NCBI RefSeq assembly: GCF_002101775.1 | Contig: NZ_LQPI01000018.1 | Span: 1-64,000 of the forward strand | Reading direction: 5' to 3' | DNA: 64,000 nucleotides | DNA from: Mycolicibacter nonchromogenicus | Lineage (GTDB): Bacteria; Actinomycetota; Actinomycetes; Mycobacteriales; Mycobacteriaceae | Shown here: positions 51,398-58,795 of the stretch, one piece after another | How positions within the stretch are numbered: the stretch's first letter is position 1 | How the letters are laid out: each line of letters opens with the position of its first letter | Position numbers and translations under genes: made by a program | Notes under the pieces: generated by a model | The model's database searches: none | Seen by the model: only the letters and a program-made list of their open reading frames with translations | What the model was told of the DNA's origin: nothing

Positions 51398-51958
51398 TCA
51401 GCACGGCAGGTCGGCCGGCGGGGTATCCATAAGGTTGGGATCGGGCGACCCCGACATGCGCAGCAGACCCCGCACGACCCGGACGACCAACGGCCAAGAT
51501 CGCGGATCGCGCAGTTTGATGCCGCCGATCAGTTGTCTGACCATGGACAGCGTGTCGAAGTAGATGCGCTCGATCGCCAGGTTCTCGTGCTCGTCGAAGA
51601 CGAAGTAGGCACTCATGCGGGTGCGGTGACGTGACCCGGTGGCAGGAACAGCGCCCAGCGGCCCTAAATGCGTTCCGGTCAGCCAAAATTCAACTATCAC
51701 CGCGTCGGCGCTGTGGCGCACCGCGATGATCTCGTGGTTCTGGTCGGGGAACGCCACTCGGGTGTCGTGATAGTAGCCGCGCACTGCTGCGTCGCCGTCG
51801 TGCACGGTCAGGGTCGGGATGATCTCGTAGTGAGGGTGCGGGAATGTGGCCAGCACGTCGTCCCAGTTCTGACGCACTTCGTCCCGGAAATGATCGAGCA
51901 CCAGTTTTTCGCGGGCACGCAGGACTTCGACGGGTGGGATGGCGTAGCGGTCGGTCAC
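51398..51958 (-). CDS. SnoaL/NTF2-like fold protein
   Basis: A 186-residue protein with the NTF2-like pattern: a long N-terminal helix region (EKLVLDHFRDEVRQNWDDVL), HYEIIPTLTVHDGDAAVRGY and FPDQNHEIIAVRHSADAVIV, then beta strands with HRTRMSAYFVFDEHENLAIE. SnoaL-like enzymes catalyse isomerisation or cyclisation, and others only bind ligands. GTG at 51958 has GGGAGAG ahead. No partner gene is coupled; the CMD pair lies 101 bases downstream on the same strand. Confidence 0.78.
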   Translation of the reverse strand: MTDRYAIPPVEVLRAREKLVLDHFRDEVRQNWDDVLATFPHPHYEIIPTLTVHDGDAAVRGYYHDTRVAFPDQNHEIIAVRHSADAVIVEFWLTGTHLGPLGAVPATGSRHRTRMSAYFVFDEHENLAIERIYFDTLSMVRQLIGGIKLRDPRSWPLVVRVVRGLLRMSGSPDPNLMDTPPADLPC

Positions 51959-52137
51959 GGCATCTCTCCCTCAGCTCTCCCTCAGCGGCCGTGGCTTCGC
52001 CGCTTGAATTGTCGGTGTTCCCGGAAATGATGCCCCGCTGCGCGAGGCGGCGAGGCACTCGACGCGCGTAGAACCTGAGTAAACCCCAATCGCAATTCAT
52101 GTTGCGTTAAGCAATCTTGGGCGCTACGTTCGGAAAA

Positions 52138-52156
52138 ACGGACGAAACGTCCGTTA
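52138..52156. promoter_or_regulatory. Perfect 19-bp palindrome AACGGACG-N3-CGTCCGTT
   Basis: 8-bp perfect arms around AAA, ending 20 bases before the GTG of the secreted protein at 52177. Size and symmetry fit a TetR-like operator. No regulator gene lies alongside, so a trans-acting repressor is implied. Confidence 0.6.
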
Positions 52157-52176
52157 GCTTCGCCAGGAGGTGCCTA

Positions 52177-52809
52177 GTGGAAAACGTTCGTCGCGCAAGC
52201 TGCACGGCAGCCGTCATGCTCGCGAGCGCTGGTCTTATCGCCGCCGGACCCGCCCCCATGGCCCCATCGGTGCAGCAAGCCGCCGTGGCGCTGACGTCCG
52301 ACTACACCATCCTCCCCTACCCCTACCCCCTTCCGGGACCCGGCGCGGCGGATCTCTGGACTGCCCTAGAGACCAACCTGGCTCTCGCCGAAAGCGAACT
52401 GCAACAGGGCGTGTCGGACCTTCTTGGGCTTGACCTGATCGGCGCAGCCGGGAACTTCAGCTCCGCGGTGGGCAACATTTTCCCCGCCATCCCGGAGAAC
52501 ATCGTGCTGGCCACGGTGGGCGGTCTGCTGGGGCAGGACATCGCCAGCTACCTGGCATACGCCGGCGATTTCGACCTCCCCTCGGGCTTGGACTGGTCCA
52601 CGCTCATTCCCAGCGTGACCGAACTGGCCCAAGCAGGCCTCTACGAGCTGATCGCAAGCGGGCAGCAATTCTTCGCAGGCGAGATCGTCGACGGTCTCTA
52701 TCACGCCTTCGCGGGCCTGGACACCCTGTTCTTCCAGCTGCCGGCGGTCGTCTTCGTCGGCGTGCCCGCGCTGGCGGCCGACAGCCTGCTGGACCTCATC
52801 GGCCTGTAA
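52177..52809 (+). CDS. Unrecognised secreted protein
   Basis: A 210-residue predicted exported protein. GTG at 52177 follows CCAGGAGGTGCC and gives MENVRRASCTAAVMLASAGL, a signal peptide with cleavage near GPAPMA or AVA. The mature part has a Tyr/Pro-rich start (YTILPYPYPLPGPGAADLWT) and then hydrophobic, acidic helices (LWTALETNLALAESELQQGV, SVTELAQAGLYELIASGQQFF). No family is recognised; the style resembles other mycobacterial secreted, PE/PPE-like proteins. A palindromic operator lies 20 bases upstream. Confidence 0.75.
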   Translation: MENVRRASCTAAVMLASAGLIAAGPAPMAPSVQQAAVALTSDYTILPYPYPLPGPGAADLWTALETNLALAESELQQGVSDLLGLDLIGAAGNFSSAVGNIFPAIPENIVLATVGGLLGQDIASYLAYAGDFDLPSGLDWSTLIPSVTELAQAGLYELIASGQQFFAGEIVDGLYHAFAGLDTLFFQLPAVVFVGVPALAADSLLDLIGL

Positions 52810-52828
52810 GCACCGCAGTCTCCGGGCG

Positions 52829-54889
52829 TCAGGACACCGTGACGGGCCCCAACAGCTCGGGCACCTCCAGCGGGTATGCCGGCAGGCCCGGCGTGGCCGG
52901 CCGGAGTTGGGTGGCCGACGGTGCCGGCGGGGGCGTCGATCCCATGTTCCAATTGCCGTCGCTGCCGGCGGTGTAGGCCAGCCAGACCCGGTCGACGCCG
53001 GCCTGGGCTTTGGCCGCCTGGAGCAGTTCGTTCTGATATCCGGTGCGGGGCACGGCGAAGGTCCCCTGCCCCACGCACGCCAAGGCACCACCGGCGAATT
53101 GGCCGGCGCCCGAGCTGATGTGCCAGCCGTCGGGGCCCTGACAGGCGTAGGGCAAGAACTGGCCGCAGGCCTCGGCCTGGAAGCGGCCGTCGCCGTTGTG
53201 CACGGCGCACTGCTGGGTGGGGCTGGTCACCGGTTGACCGTAGGACCAGCTCCAGGCGAAGCCCGCCAGCTGATCAGCTTGTGGGTCCACGAAGTTCGGG
53301 CCGGGCGCGTTGGCACCGCACTTCATCATCTGGAGAATGTCGGCGGACGTCATCGGCTGCGCATTGCCGCCGCCGGCGAGCACGTCGACCAGCGTGCTGG
53401 AGTCGAAGAACCGCGTGTAGGAGTTCTGGTACTGGGCCCTGCTGAAGTAGCAGTCGGGGTACTGGACGGTGACCGGTCTGCCCTTCTCTGCCACATTGCT
53501 GTCGTTGAAGCCGAGGGCGTCCCACGCCGCGTTCTTGCCACAACCGCTGTTGGTATACAGCAGCACCTGTTTGCCGCTCGCCAGGATCTGGGCCATGCTC
53601 ACGCCCAGGGGGATCGGCTGGTTGTCGCAGGATGAGCCGGGCTGCACCTGTGTGGGACGGAACAGCAGGTCACGCCCAGAGGTGTTGCCCAATGTGCTTT
53701 CGATGACCGCGGCCCCGGCCGGCAGCGACTTGGTGATGTCGTCGACCGGGTCGTCGAGCCGATTCTCGACGTAGAGGACGATCACCTGGTCGGGGTGGGC
53801 GTCCAGCCAGCGCCGGATCTCCTGCAAGCCGGTGACCGCGGGCTTTTCGAAGGTGCAGCCCAGGTGGTTGTCGAACCCGTGACACAAGATCGGTGCGTAC
53901 CCGCCGGGGGCGCCCAGGCTGGGATACCAGTGCAGGTCGAGCTCGAGGAAGCGCATGTCCAAGTCAAGTTGGTTGACCAACGAATACAGCTGGTCGGGAT
54001 CCATGCCCGACAACGTCGGCGGAACATTGGCATTGGTGTAGTTGAACGAGTTGTGGGTGGCAGGTATCTGCGCCTCCCCCAGCGGCAGAGTCATGCTCAG
54101 CCGGTACTGCTGCTCCAGCGCCCTGTGCACCGGACCTGCCAGGTAAGTCTGCACGGACCGATCGCCGATGGGGCTGCCGTTACGCAGGGCGCAGTAGTCG
54201 ATCGGACCATTGATCACCCGGCACTGGCTGGCCACCAGCTGGGCCGCCGCGTCGAGAGTCTTACAGGCTGCTGCCAGTTGGCCGGTGGCGACATCGAAGC
54301 AGGCACTGATCAGCCCGTGCTTGTTGCCGCCGAACCAGCTGCACGCCTCGACGGAGCCGACTGTGCTGCAGGCGTTCACCAGGGGGTCGGTGATGTCACC
54401 GATCGCCGTGCACACCGGGTTGAAGGCCGGGCCCAGATCGGTGCAGGCAGTCGCCAGTGAGGGCGGCTTCGACGCGGGAGACATCACCTGGATGCCGATG
54501 GTGGCCGGTGTGGAGGCGCCCGCACCGTCGGTCGTGGCGTAGCTGAAGGCATCGGTGCCCACAAAGCCGTTTGCGGGGGTGTAGGTGAACGTGGCGCCGG
54601 TGATGGTCGCCGTGCCGTGCGCCGGCGGGGTGACGATGACGAACTGGGTGGCCGGGCTGGGTGGTACGGCGATCAACCCGGCGCTGACCGGGGTGGCGGT
54701 GGTGGTCACGGCCACCACGTTCTGCGCCTCAGCGGCGGCTGCTGACGCCACCCCGGGCAACCCCACTGCAGCCGCGGCGCCTCCGAAAAGCACTGCCAGC
54801 ACGGCGATTACCGCGGTCCAACGCACCCGGCGGGTGGTGACGCGGGTCGTAGCGGTCCGGTGCCGACAACGCTTAACCCCATCCACCAC
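52829..54889 (-). CDS. Secreted PI-PLC-like phosphodiesterase with Ig-like and lectin-like regions
   Basis: A 686-residue exported protein. Signal or anchor: VRWTAVIAVLAVLFGGAAAAV (residues 23-43). Residues about 65-135 form an Ig/cadherin-like module (TPPAHGTATITGATFTYTPA, NGFVGTDAFSYATTDGAG). The central TIM-barrel PI-PLC-like domain has the first His in EAQIPATHNSFNYTNANVPP, LELDLHWYPS and a second His in ILCHGFDNH. A C-terminal cysteine-rich part (CAVHNGDGRFQAEACGQFLP, YACQGPDGWHISSG) resembles a C-type-lectin fold. It looks like an enlarged relative of Rv2075c. Likely acts on lipids or glycolipids outside the cell. GTG at 54889 has AAGGAG ahead. Confidence 0.8.
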   Translation of the reverse strand: MVDGVKRCRHRTATTRVTTRRVRWTAVIAVLAVLFGGAAAAVGLPGVASAAAAEAQNVVAVTTTATPVSAGLIAVPPSPATQFVIVTPPAHGTATITGATFTYTPANGFVGTDAFSYATTDGAGASTPATIGIQVMSPASKPPSLATACTDLGPAFNPVCTAIGDITDPLVNACSTVGSVEACSWFGGNKHGLISACFDVATGQLAAACKTLDAAAQLVASQCRVINGPIDYCALRNGSPIGDRSVQTYLAGPVHRALEQQYRLSMTLPLGEAQIPATHNSFNYTNANVPPTLSGMDPDQLYSLVNQLDLDMRFLELDLHWYPSLGAPGGYAPILCHGFDNHLGCTFEKPAVTGLQEIRRWLDAHPDQVIVLYVENRLDDPVDDITKSLPAGAAVIESTLGNTSGRDLLFRPTQVQPGSSCDNQPIPLGVSMAQILASGKQVLLYTNSGCGKNAAWDALGFNDSNVAEKGRPVTVQYPDCYFSRAQYQNSYTRFFDSSTLVDVLAGGGNAQPMTSADILQMMKCGANAPGPNFVDPQADQLAGFAWSWSYGQPVTSPTQQCAVHNGDGRFQAEACGQFLPYACQGPDGWHISSGAGQFAGGALACVGQGTFAVPRTGYQNELLQAAKAQAGVDRVWLAYTAGSDGNWNMGSTPPPAPSATQLRPATPGLPAYPLEVPELLGPVTVS

Positions 54890-55088
54890 GGACCAGACTC
54901 CTTATTCGGTTACGACACCGACTCGCTCGCGGAACGCTCAGGCAACTTCCGTAACAATGGGCATCAGAAATCACGCCGGTAACACGACACGATCACAGAT
55001 CGAACTCAATGAATTCTTCGGATTAACTTGGTTTCTGGTCGCGGCAGCGGCGCGCGCGCCCTTGGGTACGGCGCGGGTGCCGGATAAT

Positions 55089-55976
55089 TCAGAAGTCCGG
55101 CAGCAGAGCGCTCGGCTCGAGCGGGTCCAGGTCGAAGGCGCCCAGGTCCGGCGGCAGCGCACCATCGATCGGCGAGTAGGGCGCACCGATCGACTCGGCG
55201 ACCGCGCGAGGCAGAAAGTTGATCAGAGCATCGACAAAGCCCGATTGGTTCAGGTCCTCGAACGGGGCCAGAAGACCGGCCAGGCCCGGGGCATCGCTGT
55301 TGAGGTAGGCGTTGAGCAGATCGGCCGGCGCTCCGATCAGCCCGACCAGCGCGCCGGTGATATCGCCGGCCGCCAGGTCATCGATGAAATCGCGGGCGAG
55401 GGTGTCGAACTCGGCGATGACGGCATGCACGGAGCTCAGCGCGGCAAGGCCGACCGGTACCTGTATGGCGTGCAGGGTGGTCATCGCTGCGTTCACCACG
55501 TTGCCGACGATGTCGATGGGGATCGCCACCAGGCGATCCACCAGCCCCAAGACCGGGAAGGCGCTGATCACGATGATGATCGCCTCCCCCAGCGCCGCGG
55601 TGATATCGCTCGAGGCGATGGCACTGAACAACGTGTCGAGCTGGTCGGGCAGGTTGATCAGCCCGTCCACGAAGGACTGGGCGGTATCCCCGAACGCCTC
55701 GAACGTTCGCTGCGCGTAGTCGAACCAGTTGGTGGCCAACTGGACCACCGTGGGCAGCGGGTCTTCCAGCCAGTGGGCGCCGATGGTGCCCAGGTTGTCG
55801 ATGGTGTTGGTGATCAGGTCCACGTAGGGGTCGAAGGGACTGGCCGTCAGCTCGGCTGCCCGCACGACGACGTCAGCCGGCGTCGCCACCACTGGTGTCG
55901 CGGCCAGTGTGCCCGCGACCAGTGCTGCGATGCCGACGGTGATCCGAAGGTGACTGACTGATCCCACAACACTCAT
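55089..55976 (-). CDS. Unrecognised secreted Leu/Ala/Asp-rich protein
   Basis: A 295-residue predicted exported protein. ATG at 55976 gives MSVVGSVSHLRITVGIAALV, a signal peptide ending near VVATPA. The rest is amphipathic helices (FDPYVDLITNTIDNLGTIGA, GLINLPDQLDTLFSAIASSD, DFIDDLAAGDITGALVGLIG) with little charge and repeated D-I-T-G/A-AL segments. Composition is similar to the C-terminal parts of some PE and PPE proteins and to the secreted protein at 52177. No enzymatic motif is seen. In-frame sequence upstream to 56156 is rejected for lack of a hydrophobic start. Confidence 0.72.
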   Translation of the reverse strand: MSVVGSVSHLRITVGIAALVAGTLAATPVVATPADVVVRAAELTASPFDPYVDLITNTIDNLGTIGAHWLEDPLPTVVQLATNWFDYAQRTFEAFGDTAQSFVDGLINLPDQLDTLFSAIASSDITAALGEAIIIVISAFPVLGLVDRLVAIPIDIVGNVVNAAMTTLHAIQVPVGLAALSSVHAVIAEFDTLARDFIDDLAAGDITGALVGLIGAPADLLNAYLNSDAPGLAGLLAPFEDLNQSGFVDALINFLPRAVAESIGAPYSPIDGALPPDLGAFDLDPLEPSALLPDF

Positions 55977-56286
55977 TTCATTACTGGAGCCACTACGGTA
56001 ACTCTGGGCACGTTGGTCAACCCAAGAATGGGTGATTTTCGGGGTTGTGGGCGCGTCGGCCTCTCTTCTGAGGGCCCGCGGTGTGTGCCGAGCCCCGAAA
56101 CCGGGGCCAACTTGTCCGCCGGTGGCATTGCAGCAAGCGGATCGTGGTGACGGCAACCCCTCCAGAGCGAGTCCTCAATTCTGGACCTAAGTCTTCTTAT
56201 TCCAACCTGCAGCATCCTTTATAAGATCAATTTGCCAGATATTTGTCGGCGCCATTCAGCGATGCTGTGAAAACTGAAGGCTTAAT

Positions 56287-56315
56287 TTGACGTAACCTGA
56301 ATTACTTTTTACCTT
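56287..56315 (+). promoter_or_regulatory. Promoter of the PE-PPE gene
   Basis: TTGACG at 56287-56292, exactly 17 bases, then TACCTT at 56310-56315 (TAnnnT). This is a well-formed primary-sigma promoter for mycobacteria. It predicts a start near 56322 and a leader of about 90 bases. Confidence 0.65.
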
Positions 56316-56318
56316 TGA

Positions 56319-56334
56319 CTTCCGACATCGGAAG
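56319..56334. promoter_or_regulatory. Palindrome CTTCCGA-CA-TCGGAAG at the transcription start
   Basis: 7-bp perfect arms around CA, covering the predicted +1 of the promoter at 56287-56315. The location is that of a repressor operator. The regulator is unknown. Confidence 0.55.
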
Positions 56335-56352
56335 GTGTCGGCCAATGAAACC

Positions 56353-56380
56353 GCCTGCCCAGCACGGTCGCTGGGCAGGC
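56353..56380 (+). other. 11-bp leader hairpin upstream of the PE-PPE gene
   Basis: GCCTGCCCAGC (56353-56363) pairs fully with GCTGGGCAGGC (56370-56380) around a six-base loop. It lies in the predicted 5' leader, 32 bases before the ATG, leaving the ribosome binding site (AAGGGGAAG) free. It could stabilise the mRNA, attenuate transcription or block ribosome access if remodelled. Confidence 0.6.
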
Positions 56381-56412
56381 AATCGCTACCTGTTCGCGTG
56401 CAAGGGGAAGTC

Positions 56413-57180
56413 ATGAAGAAATTGATCATCGGCGCGGCGCTGTGCGGCGCCGCATTCGCGTTCGCCGGTGCGGCCAATGCCGCGAACGGCAACAACAACC
56501 AATACGACTTCCTTTATGGCTCGACCGACGCCTTTGTTCTGGGTCCGACGGGCATCGCGACGCCATCGGCCGGCTACATCAGCAACGGATTTGACCTGTA
56601 CCTCGATCCGCTGGGTTACAGCGGCAGTCTCGCTACTGTCGAGGCGTTGACCCTCCCCAACAGCTGGGACTTCCTTCGGAGCGTTCCGCAGGGCCAAGAA
56701 ATCCTCGTCGATTCGATCCTCGAGGACTTCCTCGCCGGCGAGATGGGCTGCGACACGTCGGGTATCTGCACCGACCCGCTGACCATCTTCACCTACTCCC
56801 AGAGCAGCCTCATTGCCTCCTACGCCCAGGAGGAACTCATCGAGGCCGGCGTCCCGACCGACGCGTTGCGTTTCGTGATGCTCGGCGCGAACCCCGCCGC
56901 CGTCCCCACCAACCTCTACCCCACCGAAGTGTTCAACATCGAAGGCGACATCTTCGCCGAACACATCGGAAAAACCTGGTGGGACCTGCTGCTGGGCAAC
57001 ACCAGTTGGCAGGACATGCTCTACGGTTTGGCGCTGCACCAGGTCTACCTCGGACTGACGCCAGACCAAATCGACTCTGCCACATCGGTTGTCGACGGGA
57101 TGACCACGTTCAATGAGATTCCCATGCTCGACACCGGTGAACTGATGCAAGCGCTGTTCAACACGTTCTTCGGGGTGTGA
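56413..57180 (+). CDS. Secreted PE-PPE-domain alpha/beta hydrolase
   Basis: A 255-residue exported protein with signal peptide MKKLIIGAALCGAAFAFAGA and mature start near ANAANGNN. The rest is a PE-PPE-domain (PF08237-type) serine hydrolase: FVLGPTGIATPSAGYISNGF opens the fold, the nucleophile is in FTYSQSSLIASYAQEELIEA (SxS in place of GxSxG), and LRFVMLGANPAAVPTNLYPT follows. It has no PE or PPE N-terminal domain, so it travels by a Sec signal rather than type VII secretion. ATG at 56413 has AAGGGGAAG ahead. A strong terminator hairpin follows the stop. Confidence 0.85.
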   Translation: MKKLIIGAALCGAAFAFAGAANAANGNNNQYDFLYGSTDAFVLGPTGIATPSAGYISNGFDLYLDPLGYSGSLATVEALTLPNSWDFLRSVPQGQEILVDSILEDFLAGEMGCDTSGICTDPLTIFTYSQSSLIASYAQEELIEAGVPTDALRFVMLGANPAAVPTNLYPTEVFNIEGDIFAEHIGKTWWDLLLGNTSWQDMLYGLALHQVYLGLTPDQIDSATSVVDGMTTFNEIPMLDTGELMQALFNTFFGV

Positions 57181-57184
57181 CAGC

Positions 57185-57223
57185 TGAGGAGTTGAGCCGG
57201 GCGACGCTCGGCTCAACTCCTCA
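57185..57223. terminator. Strong intrinsic-type hairpin after the PE-PPE gene
   Basis: TGAGGAGTTGAGCCG (57185-57199) and its exact complement CGGCTCAACTCCTCA (57209-57223), with a nine-base loop, form a 15-bp stem starting 5 bases after the PE-PPE stop. There is no U-tract, as is usual for mycobacterial terminators. Because the tRNA gene is transcribed towards it from the other side, it may act in both directions. Confidence 0.75.
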
Positions 57224-57265
57224 CCCGGGAGGCGTCCGCATCACCCGCGGCATATATCGAGAACG

Positions 57266-57342
57266 TGGTAGGGCGGGCGGGGCTCGAACCCGCGACCAAT
57301 GGATTATGAGTCCACGGCTCTAACCAACTGAGCTACCGCCCC
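57266..57342 (-). tRNA. tRNA-Met (anticodon CAT)
   Basis: The minus strand folds as a full tRNA: acceptor GGGGCGG pairing with CCGCCCT (one G-U pair at the end), D-arm GCTCAGTTGGTTAGAGC, anticodon loop CTCATAA with CAT, T-arm GCGGGTTCGAGCCCCGC, discriminator A and an encoded CCA (57266-57268). It is of the elongator type, lacking the initiator's unpaired first base. A CAT anticodon could also belong to a lysidine-modified tRNA-Ile, but the CTCATAA loop and body favour Met. Confidence 0.9.
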
Positions 57343-57407
57343 CTGGCACTGACTGGCGACCATGACACTAGCGCCTGCCGCCGGACTCGCCGATGAAGAG
57401 TCAGCGG

Positions 57408-58280
57408 TTACGCCCCGGGCGGGTCGGGCAGCTCCATGCCGGCCAGGCGGACTGGGTCCGAGATCGACACGATGCCCACCAGTCGTCCGCTTCGTACCGT
57501 GCACGCCATCAGGGCCAGCGGCCGGCCCGTCGGACCCCAGCCCAAGATCCCGGGTTCGCCATTGACCAGGACACGACGCACGGTGATGCGCGCCCCCTGA
57601 CCTCGACGAACCGCCTCGAGCACCGCGCTGGATCCGGTCGTCACGGTCACCCCGCGCACCGTGTGCTGACGCCAGGAGACCTCGGGGTCCAGCACCCGCA
57701 GCAGAGCGTCGAAATCCCCATCCCGCGCGGCGGCCAGAAAGGCATCGACGACCTCGCGCTGCGCACGCCGATCCCCCGCCGGCGTCGGTACGTCCTGGAC
57801 TTTGCGGCGTGCCCGGCTGGCCAGCATCTTGGCGGCTTCTGCCGACCTCCCCACGATCGGTCCGATCTCAGCGAAGGGCACCGCGAACATGTCGTGCAGC
57901 ACGAACGCCAGCCGTTCATCGGGGCGCAGCGACCCCAGCACGACCAGTAGCGCCAGCCCAACCGAATCCGACAGAACTGCGGTCTCTTCCGGTGTGTCGC
58001 GGTCGTCGGTCACCACGAGATCGGGAAAGTCCTGATCGATCGAGACCTCGGGCCGCGCGGCACGCGAACGCAGGGTGTCGATGCAGATCCGGCTGATCAC
58101 CGTCGTCAACCATCCCTGCAGGTTGTCGATCGCATCGATGTCCTGCCGCGACAGTCGCAGCCACGCCTCCTGGACCGCGTCTTCGGCATCCGACCAGGAG
58201 GCCAGCACCCGATATGCCAACGCCAGTAGGCGATGACGCTCCTGCTCGAAGGCTTGCGCCCATTGCGACTCGGTGGTCAT
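57408..58280 (-). CDS. ECF sigma factor with SnoaL-like C-terminal domain
   Basis: A 290-residue sigma factor of the SigI/SigJ (ECF41-like) class. Region 2 is HRLLALAYRVLASWSDAEDA with VQEAWLRLSRQDIDAIDNLQ and GWLTTVISRICIDTLRSR (to about residue 72). Region 4 is LRPDERLAFVLHDMFAVPFA with EIGPIVGRSAEAAKMLASRA (about 115-160). The rest is an NTF2/SnoaL-type domain (REVVDAFLAAARDGDFDALL) that in this class replaces an anti-sigma factor. Length matches M. tuberculosis SigI. Strongly suggested to be autoregulated, since a GGTTACC-N16-CGTCAT element faces it. Divergent from a DoxX gene. Confidence 0.9.
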   Translation of the reverse strand: MTTESQWAQAFEQERHRLLALAYRVLASWSDAEDAVQEAWLRLSRQDIDAIDNLQGWLTTVISRICIDTLRSRAARPEVSIDQDFPDLVVTDDRDTPEETAVLSDSVGLALLVVLGSLRPDERLAFVLHDMFAVPFAEIGPIVGRSAEAAKMLASRARRKVQDVPTPAGDRRAQREVVDAFLAAARDGDFDALLRVLDPEVSWRQHTVRGVTVTTGSSAVLEAVRRGQGARITVRRVLVNGEPGILGWGPTGRPLALMACTVRSGRLVGIVSISDPVRLAGMELPDPPGA

Positions 58281-58281
58281 C

Positions 58282-58310
58282 GGTTACCTCTCGTGGTGTC
58301 GACCCGTCAT
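58282..58310 (+). promoter_or_regulatory. ECF-type promoter GGTTACC-N16-CGTCAT towards doxX gene
   Basis: GGTTACC at 58282-58288, exactly 16 bases, CGTCAT at 58305-58310, reading towards the DoxX gene. The CGTC core is a typical ECF -10 element, and an identical element in the opposite orientation overlaps it. Predicted start near 58317, leader about 50 bases. Confidence 0.7.
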
Positions 58311-58315
58311 AGGTA

Positions 58316-58344
58316 ATGACGAGCCCCACCTGAGTGAGGTAACC
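58316..58344 (-). promoter_or_regulatory. ECF-type promoter GGTTACC-N16-CGTCAT towards the sigma gene
   Basis: On the minus strand GGTTACC is at 58344-58338, followed by 16 bases and CGTCAT at 58321-58316. It is the mirror image of the doxX promoter. The predicted start near 58309 gives a leader of roughly 30 bases to the sigma start at 58280. This fits positive autoregulation by the sigma factor. Confidence 0.7.
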
Positions 58345-58365
58345 ACGAACACGAAGGAGCACGCC

Positions 58366-58749
58366 ATGAACACCGCGTTGTGGATCATCGCCGGCGTCAT
58401 CGCGGCCGGATTTGCCATCGGCGGCACCACCTTGCTGCTGCTGCCACGGACGAAGTACCGGGCGCTGGGGGCCAGCCAGCACTGGGTCGACGACTTCGGC
58501 GACAGCCACCTCAAGGTTGTCGGCACCATTAAATTGCTCGGCGCGACCGGCCTGGTCCTGCCGGCGGCTGTCGGTGTGGCGCCACTGCTGGTACCGATCG
58601 CCGCCACCGGACTGATGCTGTTCATGGCCGGCGCCGCCACCACTCGGTTCCGGCGCAGCGAGTGGCTCTATCTGGTCGGCGACACCGTCTTCATCGCGAT
58701 GTTCGCGTTCCTGGCCTGGGGCCGATTCGCCCTGCAGCCGTTCGCCTGA
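58366..58749 (+). CDS. DoxX-family membrane protein
   Basis: A 127-residue protein with four hydrophobic segments (LWIIAGVIAAGFAIGGTTLLL, KLLGATGLVLPAAVGVAPLL, VPIAATGLMLFMAGAATT and WLYLVGDTVFIAMFAFLAWG), the usual DoxX/DoxD-like layout. DoxX-like proteins are linked to thiol/redox stress at the membrane. ATG at 58366 has GAAGGAG ahead. It is divergent from the ECF sigma gene and carries the same promoter motif, so it is a likely direct target. Confidence 0.85.
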   Translation: MNTALWIIAGVIAAGFAIGGTTLLLLPRTKYRALGASQHWVDDFGDSHLKVVGTIKLLGATGLVLPAAVGVAPLLVPIAATGLMLFMAGAATTRFRRSEWLYLVGDTVFIAMFAFLAWGRFALQPFA

Positions 58750-58795
58750 CCGGCCAACTGATCGGCCATTACCAAGGTCGGCTTACTATCCCAGG

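Larger units (their letters stand above)
55977..56412. other. 436-base non-coding gap with regulatory elements
   Basis: AT-richer than its surroundings, particularly at 56210-56330. It holds the promoter, palindrome and 5'-leader hairpin described separately for the PE-PPE gene, and upstream sequence of the secreted protein that ends at 55976. No convincing coding frame. Confidence 0.6.
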
